Below, one piece after another: positions 50,203 through 60,329 of a stretch of DNA of 64,000 nucleotides. Position numbers and translations under genes: made by a program. The notes beneath the pieces are model-generated. The model searched no databases. It was not told the origin of the DNA and saw only the letters and a program-made list of their open reading frames with translations. The number at the start of each line of letters is the position of its first letter. Within the stretch, counting starts at the first letter, position 1. The stretch is taken from the NCBI GenBank assembly GCA_019155185.1, contig CM032806.1:14223580-14287579 (forward strand), in the 5' to 3' direction. Origin of the DNA: Beaufortia kweichowensis. Taxonomy: Eukaryota; Chordata; Actinopteri; Cypriniformes; Gastromyzontidae.

Positions 50203-51020
50203 ATCCCAACGTCGCCATGCGAGCAAGTCCCTGGAAGTGTGTATCCGCAGAGCACGACTATAGGAACTGACCCGGTGCTCGCACTGGACACAGTAAATTA
50301 GCTTTTTCCTGGTCCGAATCCTTGAAGGGAGGAGGACAGAAGGCTTGTAGCGTAATGTGCCTCGGCACATTGGTGGGAACTTTAGGCACATATCCTACCC
50401 TCGGGTAGAGAAAGGCCTTAACCATGCCCGGTGCGAATGCCAGTCATAAAGGAGAAACTGAGAGAGCTTGGAGATCGCCAACTCTCTTCAGAGAAGATAC
50501 TGCCAACAAGAAAATTGTCTTGAGGGTCAGGAATTTGGCCGACACGGCCTGAACACCAGGAAGAGAAGACTTCCCACTTTAAGGCGTATTGCTTCCTCGT
50601 GGAGGGAGCCCTGGATTGTAAAATGGTGTCTACGACCTCGGTCGAAAGACCCGTGCTGGTGAACCTGGCCCCCTCAGAGGCCAGACCCACAATTTCCATA
50701 TCTCTGGGCGAGGGTGACGAATGGTTCCCTGCGACTGAGACAAGAGATCTTCCCTGACAGGCATCCTCACCGGGGTGCCGTCTAGGAGCGAATCAGGTCC
50801 GAGAACCATACTCGGGCCGGCCATAACGGTGTGACCAGTAGGAGGCGAACCCCGTCCTGGCGCACCCTTTCCAGGACTCCCGGGAGCAGAGCGGTCGGGG
50901 GAAAAGCGTACAGGCGTAGCCACGGATGTACGAGAGCGTTAGGGAGAACCATAGAGGACAGTGCGTAGTCTCTTGAGACGCAAACAGGTCCACTTCTGCT
51001 GAGAGAAAAATATCCCAGAT
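50128..51020 (-). pseudogene. DIRS RNase H end and tyrosine recombinase fragment
   Basis: From 51020 the frame gives VDLFASQETTHCPLWFSLTL, the end of the polymerase protein. After a decayed stretch, 50699-50418 gives LSTEVVDTILQSRAPSTRKQ and WEVFSSWC, the start of the DIRS tyrosine recombinase, which joins circular DNA to the target. A last piece, 50391-50128, has KFPPMCRGTLRYKPSVLLP. The catalytic C-terminal half (the Arg-His-Arg-Tyr set) is not seen, so it is a truncated copy. Confidence 0.75.
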
Positions 51021-51032
51021 CATTTGCACCAC

Positions 51033-54000
51033 TCCTGGGACTACCACCTTACCGTGGTGGAGGTGTTTGAGTGCCTGAATGATCCTAGGAGCTACGTTGT
51101 CGGGGGCTATATGCCCCTGGTAGGGTCTCCCAAGGCAAACAGGTCCTAGGTGACAAGCCAGACAAAGAGCGGTACACCCTACCCCTTATGAGAAAAAACA
51201 CCAAGAAAGTCGTGACGTCGCCCGGTATGGCGCAGCCGGGGCCTCACCCTGGAGCCAGGCCTGGGGTTGGGGCACGATATCGCGGCCCTGGTGGCGGGTC
51301 TTACCCCGAGGGCCCGGCGGGCCTAGCCCGAAGGAGCGACGTGGGGCTGACCTCCCGTGGGCCCACCACTCTGCGGGAGGGACCGTAGGGGCGGTGCATT
51401 GTGGTTTGGGTGGCGGTCGAGAAGCGGGGACCTCGGCGACCCAATCCTCAGACACAGAATCTGACTCTTGGGACATGGAATGTCACCTCGCTGGGGGGAA
51501 AGGAGCCTGAGTTAGTGCGGGAGGTTGAGAGGTACCGACTAGAGATAGTCGGGCTCACCTCCACGCACAGTTTGGGCTCTGGAACCCAACTCCTCGAAAG
51601 GGGTTGGACTCTCCACTACTGTGGAGTTGCCTGCGGTGAGAGGCGGCGGACTGGTGTGGGCTTGCTTATAGCCCCCCAGCTTAGTCGTCATGTGTTGGAG
51701 TTTACCCCGGTGAACGAGAGGGTCGTTTCCCTGCGCCTCCGGTGGGGGATAGGTCTCTCACTGTCATTTGTGCCTCACGGGCGAATGGCAGCACAGAGTA
51801 CCCGGCCTTCTTGGAGTCTCTGGGAGGGGTGCTGGATAGTGCTCCAACTGGGGACTCCGTCGTTCTGCTGGGGGACTTCAACGCTCACGTGGGCAATGAC
51901 AGTGACACCTGGAGAGGCGTGATTGGGAGAAACGGCCCCCCCGACCTGAACCCGAGTGGTGTTCTGTTGTTGGACTTCTGTGCTAGTCATGGTTTGTCCA
52001 TAACGAACACCATGTTCGAGCATAAGGGCGTCCATCAGCACACGTGGCAGCAGGGCGCCCTAGGGCGGAGGTCGATGATCGACTTTGTGGTTGTTTCATC
52101 TGACCTCCGGCCGTATGTCTTGGACACCCGGGTAAAGAGAGGGGCGGAGCTGTCAACTGATCACTACCTGGTGGTGAGTTGGATCCGTTGGCGGGGGAGG
52201 AAGCTGGACAGACTCGGCAGGCCCAAACGTTCTGTGAGGGTCTGTTGGGAACGTTTGGCAGAGCCCCCTGTCAGAGGCATCTTCAACTCCCACCTCCGGC
52301 AGAGCTTTGAACAGATTCCGAGGGAGGTTGGGGACATTGAGTCCGAGTGGACTATGTTCTCTGCCTCCATTGTCAAGCTGAAGAAGGAGTCCTATCGAGC
52401 CTGGCTGGCTTGCGGGACTCCTGAGGCAGCGGATGGGTACCGGCAGGCCAAGCAGACTGCAGCACGGGTGGTTGTGGAGGCAAAAACTCGGGTCTGGGAG
52501 GAGTTCGGTGAGGCCATGGAGAGGTTCTGGCAAACTATCCGGCGCCTCAGGAGGGGAAAGCGGTGTCCTACCAATACTGTATATAGTGGAGGTGGGGCTC
52601 TGCTGACTTCGACTGGGGATATTGTCGGACGGTGGAAGGAATACTTCGAGGACCTCCTCAACCCTGCCAACGCACCCTCCACAGAGGAGGCAGAAGCCGG
52701 GGGCTCGGAGGTGGGCTCGGTCATCACCCAGGCTGAAGTCGCCAAGGTAGTTAAGAAGCTCCTCGGTGGCAAGGCACCGGGGGTGGACGAGATCCGCCCT
52801 GAGTACCTCAAGTCTCTGGATGAAGTGGGGCTGTCTTGGCTGACACGTCTCTGCAACATGCAGCGTGGAGGTCGGGGACAGTGCCTCTGGACTGGCAGAC
52901 CGGGGGTGGTCCCTCTCTATAAGAAGGGGACCGGAGGGTGTGTTCCAACTACAGGGGATCACACTCCTCAGCCTCCCGGGAAAGTCTATGCCAGGGTTCT
53001 GGAGAGGAGAATTCGTCCGATAGTCCAGAACCTCGGATACAGGAGGAACAATGCGGCTTTTGTCCTGGTCATGGGAACACTGGACCAGCTCTATACCCTC
53101 TTTAGGATACTGGAGGGTTCATGGGAGTTTGCTCAACCAGTCCACATGTGTTTTGTGGATTTGGAGAAGGCATTCGACCGTGTCCCTCGTGGTGTTCTGT
53201 GGGGGGTGCTCTGGGAAGTATGGGGTCCGAGGCTCTTTGTTAGGAGCCGTCCGGTCCCTGTATGACCAGAGCAGGAGCTTGGTTCGCATTGCCGGCAGTA
53301 AGTCAGACTCGTTCCCGTGAGTGTTGGACTCCGGCAGGGCTGCCCTTTGTCACCGGTCCTGTTCACTATCTTCATGGACAGGATTTCTAGGCGCAGCCAG
53401 GGACCGGAGGGGGTCCGGTTTGGGGACCACAGGATCTCATCTCTACTTTTTGCGGATGATGTTGTCCTGTTGGCCCCATCAGGCCAGGACCTACAGCGGG
53501 CACTGGGGCGGTTTGCAGCCGAGTGTGAAGCGGCTGGGATGAGAATCAGCACCTCCAAGTCTGAGGCCATGGTCCTCAGTTGGAAAAGGGTGGCTTGTCC
53601 CCTTCAGGTTGGTGGGGAGCTCCTTCCACAGGTGGAGGAGTTTAAGTATCTTGGGGTCTTGTTCACGAGTGAGGGAAGGATGGAGCGAGAGATCGACAGA
53701 CGGATCGGTGCAGCTTCTGCAGTAATGCAGTCGATGTACCGGTCCGTCGTGGTGAAGAAGGAGCTGAGCTGCAAGGCGAAGCTCTCGATTTACCGGTTGA
53801 TCTACGTTCCTACTCTCACCTATGGTCATGAGCTTTGGGTCATGACCGAAAGGATGAGATCCAGGATACAGGCGGCCGAAATGAGTTTCCTCCGCCAGGT
53901 GGCCGGGCGCTCTCTTAGAGCTCGGTCACTCGGGGGGAGCTCGGAGTAGATCCGTTGCTCCTCCACATTGAGAGAGGCCAGCTGAGGTGGCTTGGGCATC

Positions 54001-54247
54001 TGTTTCGGATGCCTCCCGGACACCTCCCAGGGAAGTTGTTCCGGGCATGTCCCACCGGAAGGAGGCCCCGGGGAAGACCTAGGACACGCTGGAGGGACTA
54101 TGTCTCTCGGCTGGCCTGGGAACGCCTCGGTATTCCCCCGGAAGAGCTGGAGGAAGTGTCTGGGGAGAGGGAAGTCTGGGCATCCCTACTTAGACTGCTG
54201 CCCCTGCGACCCGGCCCCAGATAAGCGGAAAGAAGATGGATGGATGG
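51033..54247 (+). mobile_element. Rex3 LINE (RTE clade), near full length
   Basis: A 3.2-kb non-LTR retrotransposon inserted in the DIRS polymerase region. It is flanked by a 12-bp target duplication, CATTTGCACCAC (51021-51032 and 54248-54259). It starts TCCTGGGACTACCACCTTAC, carries an apurinic-type endonuclease and a reverse transcriptase, and ends in a short GATG-type tail (AAGATGGATGGATGG), as RTE elements do. At 53337 the text CAGGGCTGCCCTTTGTCACC, and at 52896 TGGCAGACCGGGGGTGG, match the primer sites I remember for the teleost element Rex3. Plus orientation, opposite to its host. Confidence 0.93.
51401..54224 (+). pseudogene. Rex3 endonuclease-reverse transcriptase, frameshifted
   Basis: The protein nicks target DNA and copies its RNA at the nick. 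The endonuclease starts at about 51464 (TLGTWNVTSLGG). After a frameshift near 51770 it continues in the frame of 51742-53265, with LLGDFNAHVG (about 51865), RRSMIDFVVVSSDLRP and STDHYLVVSW. RT motifs follow: GGKAPGVDEIRPEYL (52767), FVDLEKAFDRVPRG (53152), and, in the frame of 53317-53949, VGLRQGCPLSPVLF and LLFADDVVLLA (FADD box at about 53449). The C-terminal part, RWLGHLFRMPPG and RPRGRPRTRWRDYV, is in a third frame and ends at 54224. The catalytic boxes are present, but at least three frameshifts and small deletions (around 52380 and 52860-52980) break the gene. An upstream frame (51188-51388) is of uncertain meaning. Confidence 0.92.
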
Positions 54248-54384
54248 CATTTGCACCACCTCGGGGTGAAGTCTCCATTCCCCTGGCCTCGGCCCCTGCC
54301 TCGACAGGGCTTCTGCTCCCACATTCAACCGTCCCGGGATGTACGCTGCTCTGACCGAGAGCAGCTGCTCTGACCCAGTCTACC

Positions 54385-55459
54385 TCAGTAATACCTCAGC
54401 AGGCCCAGACCAATGGTTATCTGACAGGACCAAAACATGGTTGTTTCTGAGGCGGAAGGAACTGCCATGCGACTAAGTGTCTCATCTGAAATATGCCACT
54501 CGACTGTGACTCGTTGATGAAGTCCAACCCCCCCAGTCCATCTGTCGTCTGAATGGACATATTGACCCCAGAACAGGGCCCTGCTGAAACCCAGGCTTTC
54601 TTGAAGTGAATAGTGCAGACCCCTCGGGGGAAAACCCCTGACTCCACCATTGAGTCCCATTCTACACCTAGGAAGGTTATTCTCTGAACTGCAGGAGAAA
54701 GTGAACTCTTCTGAATGCCGTTCAGCCGTGCAGACATGACTCCCAACAATTCCATATGAACTCTTCTTGCCGTTCACAACATCCCCAACAATGTTCCATA
54801 TCGCCAGAATGAGCCAGTCGTCGCCTATAATAATATCACTTCAGTATCTGAATGCCCTGTAAACGCATGGCGGTGACAGGGCAGCATCTACATTTGGTAA
54901 AGGTCTTGGGGTGACAGAGCTAGACCGAAGGGAAGCACCCGGTATTGGTACGCTATGCCCCGAGAGCGAACCTCAGGAACTTTCTGTGCTTGGGAAGGAT
55001 GGAGACATGGAAGTATGCGTCCTTCATGTCTATTGTGACAAACCAGTCCGCAGATCTGATTTGGGTCACAATCTGTTTGAGTGTAAGCATCTTGAACTTC
55101 TTGAACTCTATTTCTATGACCCCCTTTGCCAGGAGTGTGAGTACTTCGTGTTCCATGACCAGAGCTTGGTCGGGACCCACCTCGGTGGGCACGACCCCTC
55201 TAAACACGGCGGGCTTCGCCCGAACTGAATCGTGTAGCCGTATTCTATCACTTGTAGAACCCAGCGTGAAATGTTTGGCAGAAGTTTCCACGCTGCCAGG
55301 TAATTCACTAAAGGAACCAACCCCTAGGGGCTGGTGTCTGGTCTTATGTGTTGTATTAACTCGGAACCCTGGGCTATACTGGCCGGGGAAAACTCGAGGG
55401 GGTGCGATGTTGAGCGCACCGTGTGGTGCCCGGATGCTGCTGCGCCCCGAAGGGAACAA
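54385..55459 (-). pseudogene. DIRS reverse transcriptase / RNase H fragment
   Basis: The enzyme copies the element RNA into DNA. The frame 55459-54953 carries VLTLLAKGVIEIEF and the catalytic motif A, WFVTIDMKDAYFHV, then HRKFLRFALG. It then shifts frame. The second catalytic motif, DDWLILA, is encoded at 54802-54822. The RNase H region follows from 54755, with FLGVEWDSMVESG. Several frameshifts and losses between these blocks make it inactive. A further piece of this protein continues to the Rex3 insertion (EWRLHPEVVQM near 54260) and resumes beyond it at about 51020 (IWDIFLSAEVDLFAS). Confidence 0.85.
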
Positions 55460-55603
55460 GGGAAGGACCGGGCGCCGTATAATGAGGCGTTATCCGATCC
55501 GACCCAAGGGGGCTGTGTGGGGGCAACCTGACTCCACAGAAGTCAGGTGCCCCGCCTCTTAGACCCCTCCTTCTTTGCCTGGATAACAGCCCTCAGGTCC
55601 GTT

Positions 55604-56343
55604 TTAGGCTGAGAAGGATGGGGCTGACCACCAAAGCCGAAGTTGTTCTACATGGCTTTGATGGGAGTAACGGGGCTTTGAGTGACGATGACGGGGACAG
55701 ATAGCCCGCGAGCGTCTGTTCCACCGCTGGCATCGTCTCATACCCGTGCTCCTTAGCCCCGCAATGTTAGAGTAGACAGACATTCGGGGGTTAAAAACAC
55801 GGGCAGAGTATGGCCGGGACCATGATCCTGCTAATTCATTATGAAGGTCAGGGAAAAATGGTAAGCCCCAGCGGTGAGGTGGATTTTTTGGTTTTAAAAA
55901 GCGCTCATCAAGTTTACTGGGTTGACGTGTGCTTTGAACTTCCGCTGGCCAGTCGAGTTTTAACTGCGCGACTGCCCGCGTTACAACCTCAACGAGCTCT
56001 TCGTACATTGGGGGCGTGATGGATCTTCGCTCCCCATATCCGCGCTCTGCATATCTCCCTCCTCGGAGGAAGATAGCAAGAGACCCGGACTCCCGACTCG
56101 AGCAGCAGGAACCGCAGCGCGGGCTTGCTGCCCGAGCGCGAGAGAGGACGAAGCGGAGAGGGGCGGAGAAAGAGCTGAGCCCGTCTCCAACCCATCCGCT
56201 AAGTCCATCTGCGATCCCCATGACGGGAGACGCCGCTCTGCCTCGGCAGAAACGGCACCGCCACGGGAACCGCTCGCATGTTTATCTACACATGCAAGCC
56301 TAGAGCGGAGTGTGTCGGTTTTTCTCGAGCGCCGACCGGGCAT
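55604..56343 (-). pseudogene. DIRS gag-like protein fragment
   Basis: The minus-strand frame 56221-55604 contains FLRGGRYAERGYGERR, then ITPPMYEELVEVVTRAVAQL, then LPFFPDLHNELAGSW and RPYSARVFNP, the conserved block of DIRS first-ORF proteins (capsid-like role). A related upstream part is in another frame from 56343 (LLLSSSEEGDMQSADMGSED), so a frameshift separates the two. The C-terminal part is missing, and the frame breaks up after YSNIAGL. Confidence 0.75.
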
Positions 56344-56529
56344 GATCTACCCCTAAACATGCAACACAAAAGTCATGCTGATCCCCGCTCGTGATGTAGC
56401 GAGCACAGGGAGGCACACACTTTCTAAAAGACATGCTTTCACTTCACACACTCTTAATTACGCCGTTTTCGAGCGCCCTAGAAAAAAACACTCTCATACA
56501 CACACGCGCAGCTGAAGGCACAAAAGCTG

Positions 56530-56703
56530 AATGTGTGTGCGTCCCAAGGTCCTTTTATAGCTTCCTAGTCCTGACGTCACCCGCCTGTGACGTTCAGTCT
56601 AGCCATTCGGCAATTTTACACACATCCTTCAGACGCAGTCACGCAAAGGCATTCCCATAGCGTCAAACGCTGACGCAGCATTGAGTTCCCTTGACAGGGA
56701 ACA
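56530..56703 (-). repeat. DIRS opposite terminal repeat
   Basis: Direct match to 49948-50099 (CTGAATGTGTGTGCGTCCCA through CAAACGCTGACGCAGC), ending with the small palindrome GTTCCCTTGACAGGGAAC at the element edge. Confidence 0.85.
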
Positions 56704-56983
56704 GGCAAGTATCCAAAACAGGTAAGTAAATCCAAAAGACAGGCAGAGGTTCAAACAGGTAATATCCAGACAGGCAAAAATCACACGACAGGTAACAAAC
56801 TGGCAAGAACAACAATACCCGCGCCAAGAACTGAACAAAAACATGGCTTTTGAAGTGTCCGTGATGAGGGGTGTCAGGTGCTGGTGATTCAGATGAGTAA
56901 AGTGATGCAAAGTGATGTGGGTAATGGAGTTCTCAGAAGTCCGGGGATGCAGAGCGGGTGAAGTGCGGGGTGAAACTGTGACT
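56701..56983 (-). repeat. LTR element A, proximal part of the split (3') LTR
   Basis: Picks up the LTR at AACAGGCAAGTATCC and runs to CTGTGAC, then the purine tract of the element. Matches 57733-58038 apart from a deletion of about 30 bp near 56890-56910. Confidence 0.88.
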
Positions 56984-57480
56984 GTACCCCCCGGAAGGCA
57001 CGTCCTCGCGCCACAAGACCCAAGGAGGAGGGAGGAGAGGAAGGCTGGGTGGGAACTCGGGGGCAGGAGGCTCGGGGGACTCCGGGGCAGGCTTGGGGGA
57101 CTCTGGGGCAGGCTTGGGGGACTCTCAGAACACTCGGGGGCGGCCACCCTGGCCGCGGCCGAACACCCGGGGGCGGCCATCTTGGCCGGGGCAGAACACT
57201 CAGAGGCGGGAGTAAGATTGGTCACAATCCATAACCTGGCCAGGTCAATCCCGCAACTCCCCAGCAACCATGTCAGAAAGATGGGGAAACTCCCTCGAGG
57301 CCCCTTCCCAGACAACTTAGCCTTGGTTTGGATGTTGAGACCCACATATAAGAAGGTACAAAGGCAGTTGTCCGGGAAGTCGGTCTGAACGGCGAGGCAC
57401 AGGAAGCGTCCCAGATGTTCCTCGAGGGAAGCCTCCCCTTGTTTCAAAAGAATGAGTTGCTGGCCCGGGCTGGTCATGGT
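56984..57480 (-). pseudogene. Gag-like remnant of LTR element A
   Basis: The minus-strand frame starts at 57477. Residues 8-35 (ILLKQGEASLEEHLGRFLCL) resemble the start of a retrotransposon Gag, the protein that packs element RNA. It is followed by FPDNCLCTFLYVGLN and KGPRGSFPIFLTWLL. Downstream it becomes low-complexity Pro/Ser/Ala repeats (SPPSLPQSPPSLPRS) encoded by a 21-bp tandem repeat at about 57068-57125. The frame then reads on into the LTR. There is no zinc knuckle, protease or polymerase. Element B (58791-60606) has the same plan: a short Gag-like start, a KMAAP motif and Pro-rich repeats. The Gag assignment rests on this pattern and is tentative. Confidence 0.55.
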
Positions 57481-57511
57481 CGGGGTATTCTTTCTGTTGG
57501 GTCCGGTATAC

Positions 57512-58039
57512 TGTTAGGGGTCAAGGGAGGAGACAAAGTCAGAGCTGGTAAGTTTAACAGGTTTTACTGAAGTAGATGCAACACGCTGTCTACCAGACAG
57601 CACAAACAGAGGCAAAAACACAGTACAGGTAAATATCCAAACACTGAGCGAAGCAAAAACAGGTAATCATCCACAAACTGGAGCGCATGCAAAAACAGGT
57701 GAGCATTCAAAAACAGGTAGGTATCAAAAAACAGGTAAGTATCCAAAACAGGTAAGTAAATCCAAAAGACAGGCAGAGGTTCAAACAGGTAATAGATCCA
57801 GACAGGCAAAAATCACACGACAGGTAACAAACTGGCAAGAACAACAATACCCGCGCCAAGAACTGAACAAAAACATGGCTTTTGAAGTGTCCGTGATGAG
57901 GGGTGACAGGTGCTGGTGATTCAGATGATGATGCTGATGATCAGGAACAGGTGCGGTGAGGTGCAAAGTGATGTGGGTAATGGAGTTCTCAGAAGTCCGG
58001 GGATGCAGAGCGGGTGAAGTGCGGGGTGAAACTGTGACA
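57512..58039 (-). repeat. LTR element A, intact (5') LTR
   Basis: Plus-strand text begins TGTTAGGGGTC and ends ACTGTGACA, followed by the target duplication ACTGC. The body contains many short near-repeats of AAACAGGTAAGTATCC type. Compared with the other LTR it has about 30 extra bases near 57925-57960. Confidence 0.9.
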
Positions 58040-58044
58040 ACTGC

Positions 58045-58739
58045 ACACAAAGAGGATAGATGTAAAGAAAACAACAAAAAGACAGATGAATCTATGTTCT
58101 GGAAAAGGATTCTGAAGCATGTATTTAGCTTTATTAAGCATTATTAAAGATAGGCTCACCACCATAAATGCCTCAAAGTGAATACTGCAAGTCCACAAAA
58201 TCTGAAAAATGAATATTTATTGTTTACATGTAAACGTTCTGGAGCATACATGGCCCGAAGTCAAAAGGATGTTAAATGTTTCCTTTAAAAAGAGGACGGA
58301 CTCGATTAACAAACTGATTATAATTGAAAGAATTTTCAACAATTTTTTCAAACAAAAGGACATGACCCAGCAAGTTCTTCTGAGGGTCACTCAGACAACA
58401 TTTGCCATGAACTAGTAAAATATATTCAAGATTTAGTATCTCTTGGGAACACGGGTATACTGACCTTAACATTCAAGCATATTTTTTCACCCCCAAAGAC
58501 ATTAAAAATATTCTAACATGCATGATGCGGAAAAGACAGCAACAGATCTATTGGCAAGATGATGCCAATAGTACATCACAACTACTCGAGGGTCCTTTCA
58601 ATGACTCTGTAATTTTTATCAGCCTTACAGTCCTCAACAAGATCTTATGATAGTTTTGCAAACACCATCAATGAGAGATAACCTTTAACAATATGGAAGA
58701 GATACAGATATTCTCTATCTTCTCTACTTCCTGACAAGT
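58045..58739. other. Unassigned interval between the two LTR elements
   Basis: AT-rich sequence with short frames such as 58209-58415, none recognised. It lies on the far side of a broken Tc1 transposase piece (58740-58790) and may include more of that element, but I could not follow the Tc1 reading frame here. Confidence 0.4.
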
Positions 58740-58790
58740 GTTCAAGTCGCTGCTATAAAGATATACCCACACAACAGGATATTACCCACC
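58740..58790 (-). pseudogene. Tc1-type transposase fragment, left of LTR element B
   Basis: The minus strand reads GGNILLCGYIFIAAT, close to the Tc1 consensus block GGSIMLWGCF that follows the KHGGG motif. The preceding part of that block (VKYGGG) is at 60612-60620, on the other side of LTR element B. The retrotransposon therefore landed inside the transposase. Confidence 0.55.
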
Positions 58791-59067
58791 TGTTACCGGT
58801 GCGGTGTACCTTGAAGACAGGAAACTCGGAGACAGGAATACACAAGGAATAATCTTTACTCTGAGACAGGAACAGAACTACATGATACACTCTTAACATA
58901 ACGTTAACACGAGACAAAGACAAAAGGGAGATGCAGGGTATAAATAGAGTCCTTGATGACGGTGGGCAGGTGCAGGTGATCACAGAAGACGAGTAAGTGG
59001 AAACAGGTGAGAGGAGTGCAAGGGATTATGGGAAATGGAGTCCGGGAGAACACATGGGGCTGTGACA
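58791..59067 (-). repeat. LTR element B, 3' LTR
   Basis: 277 bp, TG...CA, preceded on the plus strand by the target duplication CCACC. Contains GGGTATAAATAGAG on the plus strand. Confidence 0.93.
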
Positions 59068-59110
59068 GTACCCCCCCTCCCGGAAGGCGCATCCTCGCGC
59101 CGCAGAAGGA

Positions 59111-60302
59111 TCAACAGAGGAGGGAGGGTGGGGGTCCTGGAGGAGGATAAGGTGGTGAGGACGAGGGCAGTGAGATAAAGTCCATCCGGCCAGGGTGGCG
59201 ATGATGGTGGGAGGAGCCACGGAAGAGGGAGTGACGAATCCGGGGACCCGACCGCCAGAACCGACACCGGGGACTTGGGATCCCCAGGCGGAGATGGAGA
59301 GCCGCAGAGCCAGGGCGACTTGAAAGACCCGGAGGGCTGAGGCGGAACCGACAGCTCTGCCGACCGAGATGGAGCAGTGGATCGGCAGAGCGCGGCGACA
59401 GTGGAGGGACCGAGGACGAAGGAGGAGCCGGAGGGAGGGGGGAGCCTGACCGAGCCTGTGGGACGCACTGCCGAGGCGAAGGTGGAGAAGGGGAGGCCAA
59501 GGGAGAGGGAAGGTTGACTCCCGACCAAGGCGAGGCCGGAGAGACGAGGGAGCCTAGTGGAGGTAGTGCGAGGGCGGGGCACAGTGGAGGCGAGGGAGGT
59601 AAGGGCAGAGGTGGAGCTGTAGGGTCGGAGGGCTGGAGAGGAGTCTGGGTCTCGGAGGCAGGAGGCGGAGCAAGGGGAGCTGCACTCCATGTAGGCGCCA
59701 GGGCCCGGAAGGCCCGAGGCGAGCCCCAGCGCCTAGGTGGCGTGGCATGGAGGCGAGCAGAGGGACAGAGGGGACCAGGGGAAGACAGGGAAGCCGGCCA
59801 GGTAGGACACAGAGGGGGCGGGAGAGGGAGGCTGGGCGGGAGCTTGAAGGCCCTGTCAGGCGGCTCGGGGTCAGGCGGCTCGGGGTCAGGGTCCTCCGGG
59901 GCGGAGTCAGGAATCTCAGGGGCGGAGCCAGGAACCTCAGGGGCGGAGTCAGGAACCTCAGGGGCGGAGCCAGGAACCTCAGGGGCGAAGCCAGGAACCT
60001 CGGGGGCGGCCATCTTGACCAACTTGCGGAGGGGACAGCACCCACAGCTCTTCGGCACCCACAGCTCTCCAGCACCCAGTCTGCAACCTCCACGAAGCTC
60101 CCGCTCGGCCCACTTCCAGACAGCAGATCTTTTACCTCCCTGTTGAGGCCAAAAAGGAACAGCAGCCGGAGGTTGCCGTCTGGACACCCTGCTATCTCTC
60201 CCATAACTGCAAAGAGCAGGGTGTGGACCTCGAGGGATCGATCCTCCTGGCCCAGGCAGAGGAAAGCTCTTGCCTGGTCAATAGAGTAGGCATCGTAGGA
60301 CA
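59111..60302 (-). pseudogene. Gag-like protein with proline-rich repeats, LTR element B
   Basis: The minus-strand start at 60302 gives MSYDAYSIDQARAFLCLG, then TLLFAVMGEIAGCPDGNLR and LFLFGLNREVKDLLSGSGP, a small Gag-like N-terminal region (RNA packaging inferred). Further on, a frame change leads into KMAAPEVPGFAPEVPGSA. Seven-residue PEVPxSA repeats are encoded by a 21-bp tandem repeat, followed by more than 200 residues rich in Pro, Ser and Leu. No protease, reverse transcriptase or integrase is present. Long frames on all readings here result from high GC content. Whether the whole is one protein or a frameshifted one is unclear. Confidence 0.5.
59893..60010 (-). repeat. 21-bp in-frame tandem repeat in LTR element B
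   Basis: About five copies of GGGGCGGAGTCAGGAACCTC plus one base, with small changes. Each encodes seven residues of the PEVPGSA type on the minus strand. Confidence 0.9.
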
Positions 60303-60329
60303 TCTTCTTTCTATTTGGGTCTCGTGTTC

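Larger units (their letters stand above)
49845..56703 (-). mobile_element. DIRS-type retrotransposon (degraded), split by Rex3
   Basis: Read on the minus strand it has a gag-like frame, then reverse transcriptase, RNase H and a tyrosine-recombinase fragment, which is the DIRS order. Termini are inverted and related rather than LTRs. It starts GTTCCCTGTCAAGGGAAC at the right end. At the left end a 55-bp stretch (49845-49899) is inverted at 50094-50148. There is no target duplication: the LTR sequence is interrupted at a shared AAC (GTT on the minus strand), as expected for integration by a tyrosine recombinase. Without the Rex3 insertion it is about 3.6 kb, shorter than intact DIRS elements, with several internal deletions and frameshifts. 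Confidence 0.9.
49624..58039 (-). mobile_element. Gag-only LTR retrotransposon A, split by nested elements
   Basis: The sequence beginning TGTTAGGGGTCAAGGG at 49624 recurs at 57512. The whole is bounded by a 5-bp target duplication, ACTGC (49619-49623 and 58040-58044). The right LTR is 57512-58039 (528 bp, TG...CA). The left LTR is interrupted after 49844 by the DIRS element and resumes at about 56701 to end near 56983. Coding is on the minus strand. Next to the left LTR is a purine-rich tract on the minus strand (CTTCCGGGGGGTACAG), as expected just before a 3' LTR. The internal region is only about 530 bp and has no reverse transcriptase, so the element must have relied on another for movement. 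Confidence 0.88.

Noticed and set aside
52153..52962. 269-codon minus-strand frame opposite Rex3
   Set aside because: It is the antisense of the Rex3 reverse transcriptase gene. The plus-strand reading has the real motifs.
59111..60187. Long 358-codon minus-strand frame as a host gene
   Set aside because: It lies entirely inside an LTR element with target duplication, is low-complexity Pro/Ser/Leu, and overlapping long frames exist on both strands because of GC-rich sequence.
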